A stretch of DNA of 12,823 nucleotides from Clostridiales bacterium (GCA_012512355.1 JAAZEI010000082.1:1-12823); one strand, 5' to 3'; shown: positions 1 through 7,590, counted from the first letter of the stretch. Notes: a model not told the origin generated them from the letters alone. Translations and numbers: made by a program.

Positions 1-30
1 ATTATGCAAATTGGCCTGTCCCAAAGCGGC

Positions 31-59
31 AAAAAGCAGCCGGGATGGATGGCGGCTGC
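31..59 (-). terminator. Intrinsic terminator downstream of cyuA
   Basis: Read on the minus strand, GCAGCCG and CGGCTGC form a 7-bp perfect stem (plus-strand positions 36-42 and 53-59) around a 10-nt loop, followed directly by five T residues (31-35 on plus). This is the expected form of a Rho-independent terminator. It lies about 160 nt past the cyuA stop codon and would end the GNAT-cyuA transcript. The stretch between it and the stop (60-221) holds no convincing gene. Confidence 0.6.
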
Positions 60-221
60 AGCTGGAGCATCAGGTTAAATGAGCAAACATGGCATCAATG
101 CAGGCAAAGAGGCAAAAAAGAGTGACCCGATTGCTTCAATAGGCTCTGTATTGGGAGGAATGGATGGATGTGTCAGATGAAAGACAAGCAGGCCTTCTTT
201 CAAGCGTTGGATTGTCCAAGA

Positions 222-1478
222 TCAGGGATTGATCATGATATCAAGGATGACTTCGTCCGTCATGTGCATGCCCTCTTTGGCGGCCCGGCCGATGTTGAGG
301 ATTGTCTCATCGATGTCACGTCCTGCAAGTCCCTGCTGGGGCGGTAGGCTGTGACCCTGCTTTTGCATCTCGATGGCCAGCAGGGCGTTTTCAATGGCGA
401 TGGCGATTTTGGAGGCGCAGGAGGCTTTTGCTCCGTCGCAGAAAATGCCGCCGGACGTGAGCAGGGTCGTCGCGATGACCTGCACCATATCATCGGCACC
501 CTTGCCCTGTAAGTAGCACAAGCCGGCGCCTGCGCCCGCGGCTGCGCTGACGACGCCGCAAAAGGCGGACATCTTTCCAATGAGCGTTTTCATGTAAATA
601 GCCAGGAGGTTGGATAATGCCAGCGCTTGGAAAAGCTTGAGGTCGGGCATGCTGTGGTCTTGCGCATAGATGACAAGCGGAAGTGACACGGTCATGCCCT
701 GGTTGCCGCTGCCTGAGTTGATGACGACGGTCATGGGGGAACCCGCCATGCGGGCATCGCTGCCCGCAGAAGCATAGGCGCGCAGCCGGGCGGAAGCCTG
801 GCCCGGATAGGCCTTCAGCAGCGTCTTTCCGATGCTGGCACCGTAATCGCCCTGCAGACCTTCCCGGGCAATCAGCAAATTGCAATCTGCCTGGTTTTGC
901 AGCAATTTCAAAAGCTCCGCATCTTTTAATGTCTCCAGCTGCCGGGAAAAGTCAAGGATATCCTGAAAATTCAGTTCCTCCTGCAGCGCCATGCCCTCTG
1001 GCTCCTCCTGCTCCTGCAATAGTATGGTTTCATTGTGACGCAGGAAACTGAAGTGGTGATGGGACCGGCTGATATGCGCCTCCGCACTTTGATCTTTTGC
1101 AAAAACAATAATGCGGATAAAAAGGCTTTCAATGCCCTTGGCGTGGTGAACGCTGATGGCGCCCGAGCGGATAAAGGCTTTGGCCTGCAAGAGCGCTGGC
1201 TGATCTGCATCACGCAGCACTTCAAGCCCCAGGGAGGCCTTGCCCCCAAAGCAGCCCAGGGCGGCCGCGGCCTCGATGCCGTACAGGCCTTCACCATGGG
1301 GTACCAAGACACTTTTGACATTTTTGATAATATTGCCTGAACAAAATACCTGCATTTTTTCCAGTGGTTGGCCCAGCAATTCAACAGCCTTGGCAGCGCA
1401 TAGAGCGATGGCGATGGGCTCGGTGCAGCCCATCGCAGGAAGCAGCTCCTGTTTGAGAAGCTGGGTGTAATCTTTCAT
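222..1478 (-). CDS. cyuA: L-cysteine desulfidase / UPF0597 family protein (CyuA/YhaM type)
   Basis: The 418-aa product is a probable cytoplasmic [4Fe-4S] enzyme that breaks L-cysteine into pyruvate, ammonia and sulfide. The fold is related to the alpha chain of iron-sulfur L-serine dehydratase. Family motifs are MGCTEP at residues 16-21, CGVVSAAAGAGAG from 307, and CDGAKASCASK from 347. Cys307, Cys347 and Cys354 are spaced 40 and 7 residues apart. As I recall, that is the spacing of the three proposed cluster cysteines in the Methanocaldococcus jannaschii enzyme, with Cys18 as the additional N-terminal active-site cysteine. The start at 1478 is chosen because AAGGAG lies just upstream; the frame stays open to 1703, but that part runs through the neighbouring acetyltransferase gene. 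The gene begins 25 nt after that gene, so the two are probably one operon. The substrate could also be another thiol amino acid or serine. Confidence 0.85.
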   Translation of the reverse strand: MKDYTQLLKQELLPAMGCTEPIAIALCAAKAVELLGQPLEKMQVFCSGNIIKNVKSVLVPHGEGLYGIEAAAALGCFGGKASLGLEVLRDADQPALLQAKAFIRSGAISVHHAKGIESLFIRIIVFAKDQSAEAHISRSHHHFSFLRHNETILLQEQEEPEGMALQEELNFQDILDFSRQLETLKDAELLKLLQNQADCNLLIAREGLQGDYGASIGKTLLKAYPGQASARLRAYASAGSDARMAGSPMTVVINSGSGNQGMTVSLPLVIYAQDHSMPDLKLFQALALSNLLAIYMKTLIGKMSAFCGVVSAAAGAGAGLCYLQGKGADDMVQVIATTLLTSGGIFCDGAKASCASKIAIAIENALLAIEMQKQGHSLPPQQGLAGRDIDETILNIGRAAKEGMHMTDEVILDIMINP

Positions 1479-1503
1479 CCCTAACTCCTTTTTCTGTCGG
1501 AAT

Positions 1504-1770
1504 TTATTTGGCGATATCTGCGTATTTTTCGTCGGTTTCCAGACGCTTGGCGGCATAAGGGCAGGTGGCTGATAGTTTTTTGCCCTCGCTTCGCGCAAAG
1601 TCGGCAACCGCATCCACCAGCTTTTGTGCCAGCCCCTGGCCGCGGAGGCTATTATCGACAAAGGTATGGTCGATGGACAATTCATCGTCGCCAAGGCTGA
1701 CAAAAGTAACTTCGGCCTGGGGCTTGCTCTTGTCGCCCATGTAAAAACGGTTATTTTCCTGTATAAACAT
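1504..1770 (-). CDS. Small GNAT-like N-acetyltransferase (YjdJ / Acetyltransf_CG type)
   Basis: This 88-aa protein belongs to the short Gcn5-related acetyltransferase group. It has the acetyl-CoA pyrophosphate-binding element LRGQGLA (residues 42-48), a following helix, and the group's typical end ATCPYA (68-73) with Cys70. The segment LSIDHTFVDNSLRGQGLA is the usual beta-strand, loop and P-loop arrangement. Its length is normal for this minimal family, which lacks the N-terminal half of full GNAT domains. The ATG at 1770 has a good GGAGG site seven bases upstream. Substrates of this family are mostly unknown. It is the first gene of a probable operon with cyuA. A weak promoter (TTGTAT, 17 nt, TAAACT on the minus strand, plus positions 1837-1842 and 1814-1819) may serve both genes; that is only a guess. 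Confidence 0.85.
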   Translation of the reverse strand: MFIQENNRFYMGDKSKPQAEVTFVSLGDDELSIDHTFVDNSLRGQGLAQKLVDAVADFARSEGKKLSATCPYAAKRLETDEKYADIAK

Positions 1771-1890
1771 AATGAACCTCCAAGATGTATTTATATTGTT
1801 TTACTGCAAATTTAGTTTACAGCAAAATGTTTCTCTATACAAGCGAGAAAACTTTAACAAGACGATGGAGAGCCTTTTTTGCAGCCGGTC

Positions 1891-1919
1891 TTGTGAGACT
1901 TTAGCTTTTCGTGTATAAT
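1891..1919 (+). promoter_or_regulatory. Sigma-70-type promoter for the CNNM/CorC gene
   Basis: A -35 box TTGTGA (1891-1896, four of six consensus bases) is followed by a 17-nt spacer and a perfect -10 box TATAAT (1914-1919). Transcription would start near 1926, leaving a leader of about 27 nt before the chosen ATG at 1953. It lies in the divergent intergenic region shared with the acetyltransferase gene. Confidence 0.7.
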
Positions 1920-1952
1920 AACTTATTATGTTTTAGGAGAGTGGTTTGTTCA

Positions 1953-3302
1953 ATGGACGACCCCGGTAACCCTGCTTTATTGGTATCGATTCTCACGATT
2001 TTCTTTCTTACCTTTTTGAATGCTTTTCTTGCAGGGGCCGAAATGGCCTTTGTATCCCTCAACCCCGCAAAAATTAAAGATATGGCCGACCGCGGCGACA
2101 AAAAAGCGCTAAGAGTGCAAAGGCTGCTGAAGGACCCGGATAGTTTTATCTCTGCCATTCAGGTAGGCATTACCTTTGGCGGATTTTTAAACTCAGCCTC
2201 AGCCTCCCAAGCCTTTGTGGGCAGGCTGGCCCCACTCTTGAGCATCGATCAGGGCGGCCAGACGGCAGCCACGATTGTTGTGACCATCATCATCAGCTAC
2301 ATCACCCTGGTGCTGGGTGAATTGTATCCCAAACAGGTGGCGCTGCAGATTCCCGAGCAGTATGCTCTGGGCTCGGCCAGAGCCATTCTGTGGCTTCGCG
2401 GTATTTTCCGGCCCTTTATCTGGCTGCTGAACATATCCACCAAGCTGTTAAAGCGTCTCACACCCATTGACTTCAGCAAAAAAGAAGAGAAACTCACGCG
2501 GCAGGAAATCAGGTCTCTGCTGCATTCAAGCCAGAATGACGGCGCCATTGATCTTGATGAGTTTAATATGATGCAGGGGGTGCTGTCCCTTGATTCAAGC
2601 ACGGTGCGAACCATCATGATTCCCCGCGTTGATGCGGACATGCTGGATGTAGAGGCTCCTTTTGAAGAGAACCTTGCCTTTTTGCTGGAGCAGCGTCACT
2701 CACGCGTGCCGCTGTACCGCGAAGAGAAGGACTATGTTCTGGGAATCGTTCACTTAAAGGATGTGCTTATCTATCAGGATGCGCTGCGCCAGGGCAGGGA
2801 AACACTCGAGTCCATCGCGCGCCCGGCATTGTTTGTGCCCGATAGCCTGTCAACGGATGATATGCTGATTAAGTTTCAAAAAACCAAACAGCACATGGCG
2901 GTTATCATTGACGAGTTTGGCGCAGTGCTGGGCCTGGCGACCCTCAGCGACCTGATTGAAGAGATCATAGGCGAAATACAAGACGAATATGACGATGATG
3001 ACCGCCAGGATTACTATATGCTGGAGAACGGCGATGTGATGCTCAAAGGTTCTATGCCCGTGAGTGACCTCAACCGCATGTTTGAACTTGATATCGTGAC
3101 CCAGGACAGTGACACCATCGCCGGCTACATGATTGAGCAGCTGGGCTATATCCCCCAGCAGAGCGCGCAGGAGCTGGTGGTGAATGATGACTTTGCCCTG
3201 ACGGTTGTTGAAGCGACCGGTACGCGCATCGAGACCATTTTGATGAAGCTTAAAAAGCCCCAAGAGAATCATCCTCAAAATGGCGGGAGAGAATCTTCAT
3301 AG
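1953..3302 (+). CDS. CNNM/HlyC-CorC family membrane protein with CBS pair
   Basis: The 449-aa protein has the three-part architecture of the family often annotated as hemolysin or CorC-like. A DUF21/CNNM transmembrane domain spans about residues 8-190, with an early hydrophobic helix and the AGAEMAFVSLN motif at 27-37. A CBS pair covers about 219-345 (IMIPR at 221-225, then VIIDEFGAVLGL and DLIEEIIGEIQDEYD). A CorC_HlyC domain covers about 355-436. Characterised relatives act in Mg2+/Co2+ efflux or resistance, and the CBS pair binds nucleotide in several. The frame is open from 1911, but that would start inside the -10 box, so the ATG at 1953 is used. The site AGGAGA lies 12 nt before it, a rather long gap, and an in-frame GTG at 1941 is too close to this site. 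The gene is monocistronic between its own promoter and terminator. The name hemolysin should not be taken literally. Confidence 0.9.
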   Translation: MDDPGNPALLVSILTIFFLTFLNAFLAGAEMAFVSLNPAKIKDMADRGDKKALRVQRLLKDPDSFISAIQVGITFGGFLNSASASQAFVGRLAPLLSIDQGGQTAATIVVTIIISYITLVLGELYPKQVALQIPEQYALGSARAILWLRGIFRPFIWLLNISTKLLKRLTPIDFSKKEEKLTRQEIRSLLHSSQNDGAIDLDEFNMMQGVLSLDSSTVRTIMIPRVDADMLDVEAPFEENLAFLLEQRHSRVPLYREEKDYVLGIVHLKDVLIYQDALRQGRETLESIARPALFVPDSLSTDDMLIKFQKTKQHMAVIIDEFGAVLGLATLSDLIEEIIGEIQDEYDDDDRQDYYMLENGDVMLKGSMPVSDLNRMFELDIVTQDSDTIAGYMIEQLGYIPQQSAQELVVNDDFALTVVEATGTRIETILMKLKKPQENHPQNGGRESS

Positions 3303-3368
3303 AGCAAGAAAGCTTAAACCTTGCGATAATCAACCCATTGGCTTTGAATGATTTAGACACTCTTTATG

Positions 3369-3397
3369 ATACCAGGCGGTTCGCGTCTGGTATTTTT
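3369..3397 (+). terminator. Intrinsic terminator after the CNNM/CorC gene
   Basis: ATACCAGGCG and CGTCTGGTAT pair over 10 bp, including one G-U, around a 5-nt loop (3369-3393). The stem ends in a run of five T residues (3393-3397). It sits 66 nt after the stop codon and isolates this gene from the chromate-transporter operon that follows. Confidence 0.8.
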
Positions 3398-3428
3398 AGT
3401 GGCTTTTTTGGTGGTGATATGCAGTACT

Positions 3429-3493
3429 TCTGTGGAAACTATATAAAAAACTGATAATATGATAAAATCCATGAAGATAGATTTATCCACAGA
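3429..3493 (+). promoter_or_regulatory. AT-rich control region flanked by inverted DnaA-box-like sites
   Basis: An exact 8-bp inverted repeat, TCTGTGGA (3429-3436) and TCCACAGA (3486-3493), brackets 49 nt of very AT-rich DNA. The right arm forms part of TTATCCACA (3483-3491), which is identical to the consensus DnaA box. The left arm is a diverged inverted copy. Candidate -10 elements (GATAAT, TAAAAT) lie inside, but no convincing -35 box is seen. The region immediately precedes the first chrA gene, so it should contain that operon's promoter. Binding by DnaA is inference. Confidence 0.4.
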
Positions 3494-3515
3494 GTTTGTA
3501 AGATAAGGAGTGACC

Positions 3516-4094
3516 ATGAACCCTGCGAAACCTAACCTGCGCACACTTTTCACGTCTGTTTTTAAAATCAGCGCCTTTACTTTTGGAGGCGGATATGTGA
3601 TCGTGCCCCTGATGCGAAAGCGCTTTTCCCAGGAGCTGGGCTGGGTGAATGAAGATGAGATGCTGGACATGATTGCCATCGGGCAGTCTGCTCCCGGCCC
3701 CATCGCCGTCAATACATCCATCATGCTGGGCTACCGTCTGCTGGGCGTCCCGGGGGCTTTAATGGCTGTACTGGGCACCTCATTGCCTCCGCTGATTATC
3801 CTGTCGCTGGTGACGGTGTTTTATGATTCGGTGCGTGACAACAAAAGCATCGCTACCTTGCTCAACGCCATGCGCGCTGGGGTCGCCGCTGTCATCGCCG
3901 ACGTCGTATGGACCATGGGCGGCAGCATATTCAAGATGGCAAGGCCGCTGCCGGTTCTTTTGATGGTGCTGGCCTTTCTGGCTGTCTGGCTGTTTAGATT
4001 TCCCATCATCCTGGTACTGATCTTTTGCGGCGTGGCAGGGTTTGCGGATACCTGGATCAGGCGGCGCCAGAAGTCAGGAGGCGATGGAATATGA
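3516..4094 (+). CDS. chrA: Chromate transporter family protein, N-terminal-type half (ChrA)
   Basis: This 192-aa integral membrane protein consists of one CHR domain. It shows the family signature FTFGGGYVIVPLM (residues 21-33) and the conserved loop GQSAPGPIAVNTS (56-68), followed by hydrophobic helices to about 175 and a basic C-terminal tail. Full-length ChrA proteins carry two such domains fused. Firmicutes often encode the halves as a pair of short proteins that are thought to work together, as here. Known members export chromate by proton antiport, but many homologues have untested substrates. The ATG at 3516 follows AAGGAG by five bases; an in-frame GTG six bases earlier overlaps that site and is not used. 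The stop codon overlaps the start of the second half (ATGA), implying translational coupling. Confidence 0.88.
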   Translation: MNPAKPNLRTLFTSVFKISAFTFGGGYVIVPLMRKRFSQELGWVNEDEMLDMIAIGQSAPGPIAVNTSIMLGYRLLGVPGALMAVLGTSLPPLIILSLVTVFYDSVRDNKSIATLLNAMRAGVAAVIADVVWTMGGSIFKMARPLPVLLMVLAFLAVWLFRFPIILVLIFCGVAGFADTWIRRRQKSGGDGI

Positions 4095-4654
4095 TCTTAC
4101 TGCTGAGGCTGTTCCTGGCATTTTTTCAAGTTGGTTTGTTCGCCTTTGGCGGCGGACTGGCTGCGCTTCCCTTGATTCGAGAACAGATTGTTATTCAAAA
4201 TGCCTGGATGGATATGGCCACCTTTACCGACCTGGTGACCATCGCGGAAATGACGCCGGGACCCATCACGCTCAATGCCGCTACCTTTGTTGGGATGCGC
4301 TTGTATGGCATTGCGGGCGCGCTGGCTGCCACCCTGGGCAGCGTGATGCCCAGCATCATCATCGTGCTGATCCTGGCGAGAATTTACCGGTCCTTAAGCC
4401 GCAATGCCATTTTTCAGGGGGTGCTTTATGGCCTGCGCCCTGCTACCGTCGCCTTGATTGCCTCGGCCGGCCTGTCCATTTTTATTCTGGCCATGTTTGA
4501 TGTGGGCCCTGTGAGCCTGAGCAATCTGGATTTGATTTCTCTTGGCACGTTTGCGCTGGCTCTTTTTGTCCTGCGCAAGTGGAAGCCCAGCCCTATTTTA
4601 ATTATCCTGGGGACAGGGCTGCTGGGGGCGGGGATCAATTTTCTCATTGGATAG
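4091..4654 (+). CDS. chrA: Chromate transporter family protein, second half (ChrA)
   Basis: This is the 187-aa partner of the preceding gene, also a single CHR domain. FAFGGGLAALPLI (residues 17-29) and EMTPGPITLNAATFVG (53-68) match the two signature blocks of the first half, showing an ancient duplication. The rest is a string of hydrophobic helices ending at Gly187. Its ATG at 4091 overlaps the upstream stop codon, and an AGGAGG site (4076-4081) lies nine bases before it. The frame is open from 4025, but that extension only overlaps the end of the first gene and is hydrophilic. The two halves probably form an antiparallel heterodimer in the membrane. Chromate or a related oxyanion is the family's substrate; the physiological one here is unknown. 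Confidence 0.88.
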   Translation: MILLLRLFLAFFQVGLFAFGGGLAALPLIREQIVIQNAWMDMATFTDLVTIAEMTPGPITLNAATFVGMRLYGIAGALAATLGSVMPSIIIVLILARIYRSLSRNAIFQGVLYGLRPATVALIASAGLSIFILAMFDVGPVSLSNLDLISLGTFALALFVLRKWKPSPILIILGTGLLGAGINFLIG

Positions 4655-4716
4655 GGACATTGGATAGATACTATCACTATGATTGACTGGGAATGAAGAT
4701 TAGAGGAGGCAGTGTC

Positions 4717-5478
4717 ATGAAAGAAGCTTTTGAAAAGATTATACGGGAAGCCAGCAAGCTGGCCTTGGAGAGTTCGCTCAAAGACAAGGTGCACAGCAAG
4801 GGCAAAGCGGATTTTGTCACCGATGCGGATTTGGCCATCAGCGAAGAGCTGGGTGTAAAACTTGCCCAGTTGGTTCCCGGCAGCCGGATGCTCAGCGAAG
4901 AGGGAGAGGACGTTGCGGGCTTACAAGGGAAATTATTTATCGTAGACCCTGTGGACGGCACGACCAACCTGATGTACAACATGGGCATGAGCGCCGTGTC
5001 AGCTGCCTATCTGGAGGATGGACAGCTCCTTTTGGGGGCTATTTACAACCCATTTACCGATGAGATGTTTGCAGCCCAGCAGGGCAAGGGCGCTTATCTC
5101 AACGGAGCGCCTATCCGGGTGAATGATGACCCGGACATATCCCAGGCTTTGCTGGGTGTAGAGGCAAATGCGGATATGGATGATCCGCAGCAAAAGTTCT
5201 TCAAACAGCTCAATAACTTGCTGCTTCGCTGCCGCGGCCTTCGCTGGACGGGTTCTGCGGCACTTGACCTGGCCTATATAGCCTGCGGACGTCTCTCCGG
5301 CTGTGTGTTTCAATATTTGCATCCTTGGGACTATGCCGCGGGCTGGCTGATATTAAACGAAGCGGGTGGCAGGCTGACAACCGCGCAGGGACAGTCGCCT
5401 GATCTGAAGGGCCGCTCTGGGAAGCTTCTGGCATCCAATGGTCATATTCACAGCGAGTGGCTGGAAGCATTTGAGTAA
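4717..5478 (+). CDS. Inositol monophosphatase family protein
   Basis: The 253-aa protein has the full metal-dependent sugar-phosphatase signature. These are the glutamates in MLSEEGED (58-65, E61/E62), the motif DPVDGTTNL (77-85, D77 and D80), and WDYAAGWLIL (204-213, D205). They coordinate the Mg2+ ions that hydrolyse a phosphomonoester. Length is normal for IMPases. The family also includes fructose-1,6-bisphosphatases, 3'-phosphoadenosine-5'-phosphate phosphatases and histidinol phosphatases, so inositol phosphate is only the most likely substrate. The ATG at 4717 is chosen because the AGAGGAGG site (4702-4709) lies seven bases upstream; an in-frame ATG at 4693 precedes that site and is unlikely. 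It follows chrA by 62 nt with no terminator, so it may be co-transcribed with it, and it lies just before the ABC operon promoter. Confidence 0.88.
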   Translation: MKEAFEKIIREASKLALESSLKDKVHSKGKADFVTDADLAISEELGVKLAQLVPGSRMLSEEGEDVAGLQGKLFIVDPVDGTTNLMYNMGMSAVSAAYLEDGQLLLGAIYNPFTDEMFAAQQGKGAYLNGAPIRVNDDPDISQALLGVEANADMDDPQQKFFKQLNNLLLRCRGLRWTGSAALDLAYIACGRLSGCVFQYLHPWDYAAGWLILNEAGGRLTTAQGQSPDLKGRSGKLLASNGHIHSEWLEAFE

Positions 5479-5486
5479 TATATTTT

Positions 5487-5508
5487 TCCGCTGTAAATCC
5501 GCTGTAAA
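5487..5508. repeat. 11-bp tandem direct repeat
   Basis: TCCGCTGTAAA occurs twice in immediate succession (5487-5497 and 5498-5508), starting nine bases after the phosphatase stop codon. The unit equals about one helical turn. Its role is unknown; it may be a chance duplication or a tandem protein-binding site. Confidence 0.6.
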
Positions 5509-5580
5509 AACCTATGATTGCTGAACTCGCTTAAAAGGCGAAAGTACAAATAAATCATTGAATCGATCGTCCAAAGTTTG

Positions 5581-5624
5581 AAGAAACGGATTTTCAGGAC
5601 ATTCTAAATCGATATCCGTTTCTT
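5581..5624 (+). promoter_or_regulatory. Candidate operator: 11-bp inverted repeat reaching the -35 box
   Basis: AAGAAACGGAT (5581-5591) and ATCCGTTTCTT (5614-5624) are perfect inverted repeats separated by 22 nt. The right arm enters the -35 box at 5623-5628. No T run follows, so this is not a terminator. A repressor or activator binding both arms could control the ABC operon. No regulator gene is visible in the window. Confidence 0.5.
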
Positions 5625-5652
5625 GACATAGGCATTTTGGTCAGACTATAAT
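5623..5652 (+). promoter_or_regulatory. Consensus sigma-70 promoter of the ABC operon
   Basis: A perfect -35 TTGACA (5623-5628) and a perfect -10 TATAAT (5647-5652) are separated by 18 nt. Transcription should start near 5659, giving a leader of about 25 nt to the GTG at 5683. So strong a promoter beside an inverted repeat suggests repression or regulated expression. Confidence 0.85.
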
Positions 5653-5682
5653 ATGAGAAATACATGATAAGGAAACACGATT

Positions 5683-6531
5683 GTGGAAAGCACACACCCA
5701 AAAGGCGTTGCCCGCGCAGTGAAACAAATCGGAAAGAAAAGGCTGGGGGGGATTCTCATCCTCCTGACATTTATGCTCTTTTTTTACGGCCCCTTAATTT
5801 ATATGTTCACGCTGGCTTTTGCTAATACCTATAACTTTCCCGATATTCTTCCCTCAGAGTATGGATTCAAATGGTGGGGATATGTTTTTAGTCAGGCAAA
5901 TACCTTTATTTCTATTCGCAACTCATTTTTATTTGCCTTTGCCTCTACGCTGCTGTCCCTCATCATTTGTATCCCCGCGGCTTATGCGCTGGCGCGCTTT
6001 AAGTTTATGGGACGCAAATTTATTATGTTTCTTTTTTTGCTGGGCAATGCTTTTCCCAAAATCGGCATGTATACCTCCATGGGCATCATTTATTACAAAA
6101 TCGGCCTGATGGGCACCTTTTTGGGCGTGCTTCTCATTCATATGCTGGGCACCATGATGATGATGATCTGGATTCCGGCGGGCGCTTTTCGCAGCGTTCC
6201 CCGCCACCTGGAAGAGGCGGCAAGGGATGCCGGTGCCGGGCCTTTGAGGACGTTTTTTAAAGTCACCCTTCCCGTTGCCTGGCCAGGCATCGCGGTGGCC
6301 AGCCTGTATGCCTTCATCGGCTCACTGGGCGAAAGTGTGGGCACGCTGTTTGTGGGCCTGCCCAACTGGCGCACCATGATGACAGAGATGTATGGTGTAA
6401 TCCTTGACTTCCCCGCAACGGCAGGCGCTGTTTTTGCGCTGCTGCTGATCCTGCCCAACTTTGCGATTCTCATGCTGATGCGAAATTATATCGGCGGTGA
6501 TACCATTGCCAAGGGCTTTAAAATCAATTAA
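5683..6531 (+). CDS. ABC transporter permease (PotC/PhnV-like)
   Basis: This 282-aa inner-membrane protein has about six hydrophobic helices and the permease EAA loop (EEAARDAG at 177-184 and the following residues to about 197), which docks to the ATPase. The N-terminus, with several Lys and Arg residues before residue 22, is cytoplasmic. It resembles permeases of the spermidine/putrescine, phosphonate and iron importer group. The GTG start at 5683 is supported by AAGGAA eight bases upstream. It is the first gene of a four-gene operon transcribed from the promoter at 5623-5652, and the ATPase gene follows after 36 nt. The substrate cannot be read from the sequence. Confidence 0.88.
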   Translation: MESTHPKGVARAVKQIGKKRLGGILILLTFMLFFYGPLIYMFTLAFANTYNFPDILPSEYGFKWWGYVFSQANTFISIRNSFLFAFASTLLSLIICIPAAYALARFKFMGRKFIMFLFLLGNAFPKIGMYTSMGIIYYKIGLMGTFLGVLLIHMLGTMMMMIWIPAGAFRSVPRHLEEAARDAGAGPLRTFFKVTLPVAWPGIAVASLYAFIGSLGESVGTLFVGLPNWRTMMTEMYGVILDFPATAGAVFALLLILPNFAILMLMRNYIGGDTIAKGFKIN

Positions 6532-6567
6532 TCATGAACCTTAAAGAAACGACAGGGAGAATACTTC

Positions 6568-7533
6568 GTGGCAAAACTTGAAATTATTGACATGCAAAAG
6601 CTCTACAAAACGGGCGATGGGGTAAGGCACATTAACATTTCTGTAGAGGAAGGTGAATTGGTGACTTTGCTGGGGCCTTCGGGCTGCGGCAAAACCACCA
6701 TACTGCGCACTGTCGGCGGTTTTATTGAGTGTGATGCAGGAGATATTCAAATCGATCAGCAATCCATTATTCATCTGCCGCCTGAAAAACGTCCCACCGC
6801 CATGGTGTTTCAAAGCTATAACCTATGGCCGCATATGACGGTTCATGACAATCTGGAGTTTGGTCTGAAGCTTAGAAAAATAGCCAAGCCTGAGCGCCAA
6901 AAGCGGATAAGCAACATGCTGGAGCTGGTGAAGATGCCTGATATGCACAAAAAGTATCCCGGGCAAATGTCCGGAGGTCAGCAGCAGCGTATCGCCATTG
7001 CGCGCTCACTGCTGCTGGAGCCCCAGGTGCTGCTGCTGGATGAGCCCTTCTCGGCGCTGGATGCAAAAATACGTCAGCAGATGCGTGAAGAACTGCGGAA
7101 AATTCAGACTGACCTCAATATTACTGTACTGTTTGTAACCCACGACCAGGAAGAGGCGATGGCGCTGTCTGACCGGGTCATCGTCATGAACAAGGGCAGC
7201 ATCGAGCAGGTGGGGACGCCCAATCAAATCTATAACCGGCCCATCAGCCGCTATGTCGCTGATTTTATCGGCGAAATGAACTTCCTCAACCTTCCCCAGG
7301 GAAAGGTTTTGGCTGTACGGCCCGAGAATGTCCAGGTGATGCCGGGCAGCGGAGGTGAAATGGCAGGCTTTGTCCGCACCATCATGATGCTGGGCCACTA
7401 CATTGAAATGACGGTAGATACAGATTATGGCATCGTCAAAGCCTTTATTACAGACGAACAGTCCCAGAAATTCGCACGTGGTGACGCGGTGAGCATGACC
7501 TTCAACCATACACAGGAATACATGCCCGCATAA
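6568..7533 (+). CDS. ABC transporter ATP-binding protein (PotA-like)
   Basis: The 321-aa cytoplasmic ATPase powers the importer. All nucleotide-binding motifs are intact: Walker A GPSGCGKTT (36-44), Q-loop Gln82, signature MSGGQQQR (134-141), Walker B LLLDEP (155-160), the D-loop SALD (162-165) and the switch histidine His192. A C-terminal TOBE-like domain (about 246-315) starts at the AVRPENV element (249-255) typical of PotA, MalK and UgpC relatives. It is somewhat shorter than the usual 350-370 residues of that group. The GTG at 6568 has a GGGAG site about eight bases upstream. It sits between the first permease and the binding protein. Confidence 0.92.
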   Translation: MAKLEIIDMQKLYKTGDGVRHINISVEEGELVTLLGPSGCGKTTILRTVGGFIECDAGDIQIDQQSIIHLPPEKRPTAMVFQSYNLWPHMTVHDNLEFGLKLRKIAKPERQKRISNMLELVKMPDMHKKYPGQMSGGQQQRIAIARSLLLEPQVLLLDEPFSALDAKIRQQMREELRKIQTDLNITVLFVTHDQEEAMALSDRVIVMNKGSIEQVGTPNQIYNRPISRYVADFIGEMNFLNLPQGKVLAVRPENVQVMPGSGGEMAGFVRTIMMLGHYIEMTVDTDYGIVKAFITDEQSQKFARGDAVSMTFNHTQEYMPA

Positions 7534-7590
7534 AATGAATTTTAGCCATTTGGCTGAAAGAATAAAACACAACAAATAAGGAGGAACCCC

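Noticed and set aside
1..78. Open frame entering from the left edge (ends MAAAAGASG, then stop) on the plus strand
   Set aside because: Only about 25 codons are visible, no family is recognisable, and the minus-strand terminator hairpin lies inside it.
164..232. 22-codon plus-strand reading frame beginning MDVSDERQ after a GGGAGG sequence
   Set aside because: Very short, overlaps the end of cyuA on the opposite strand, and shows no recognisable motif; the Shine-Dalgarno match is probably chance.
1035..1340. Long antisense reading frames opposite cyuA, and similar ones opposite the other genes
   Set aside because: They are shadow frames of well-supported genes, without ribosome-binding sites or family motifs.
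1479..1703. N-terminal extension of the desulfidase frame to 1703
   Set aside because: It overlaps the acetyltransferase gene in another frame and shows no family similarity; the ATG at 1478 has its own ribosome-binding site and gives the normal family length.
4661..4682. Short palindrome GATAG-ATA-CTATC between chrA and the phosphatase gene
   Set aside because: Only a 5-bp AT-rich stem with no T run; not convincing as a terminator or operator.
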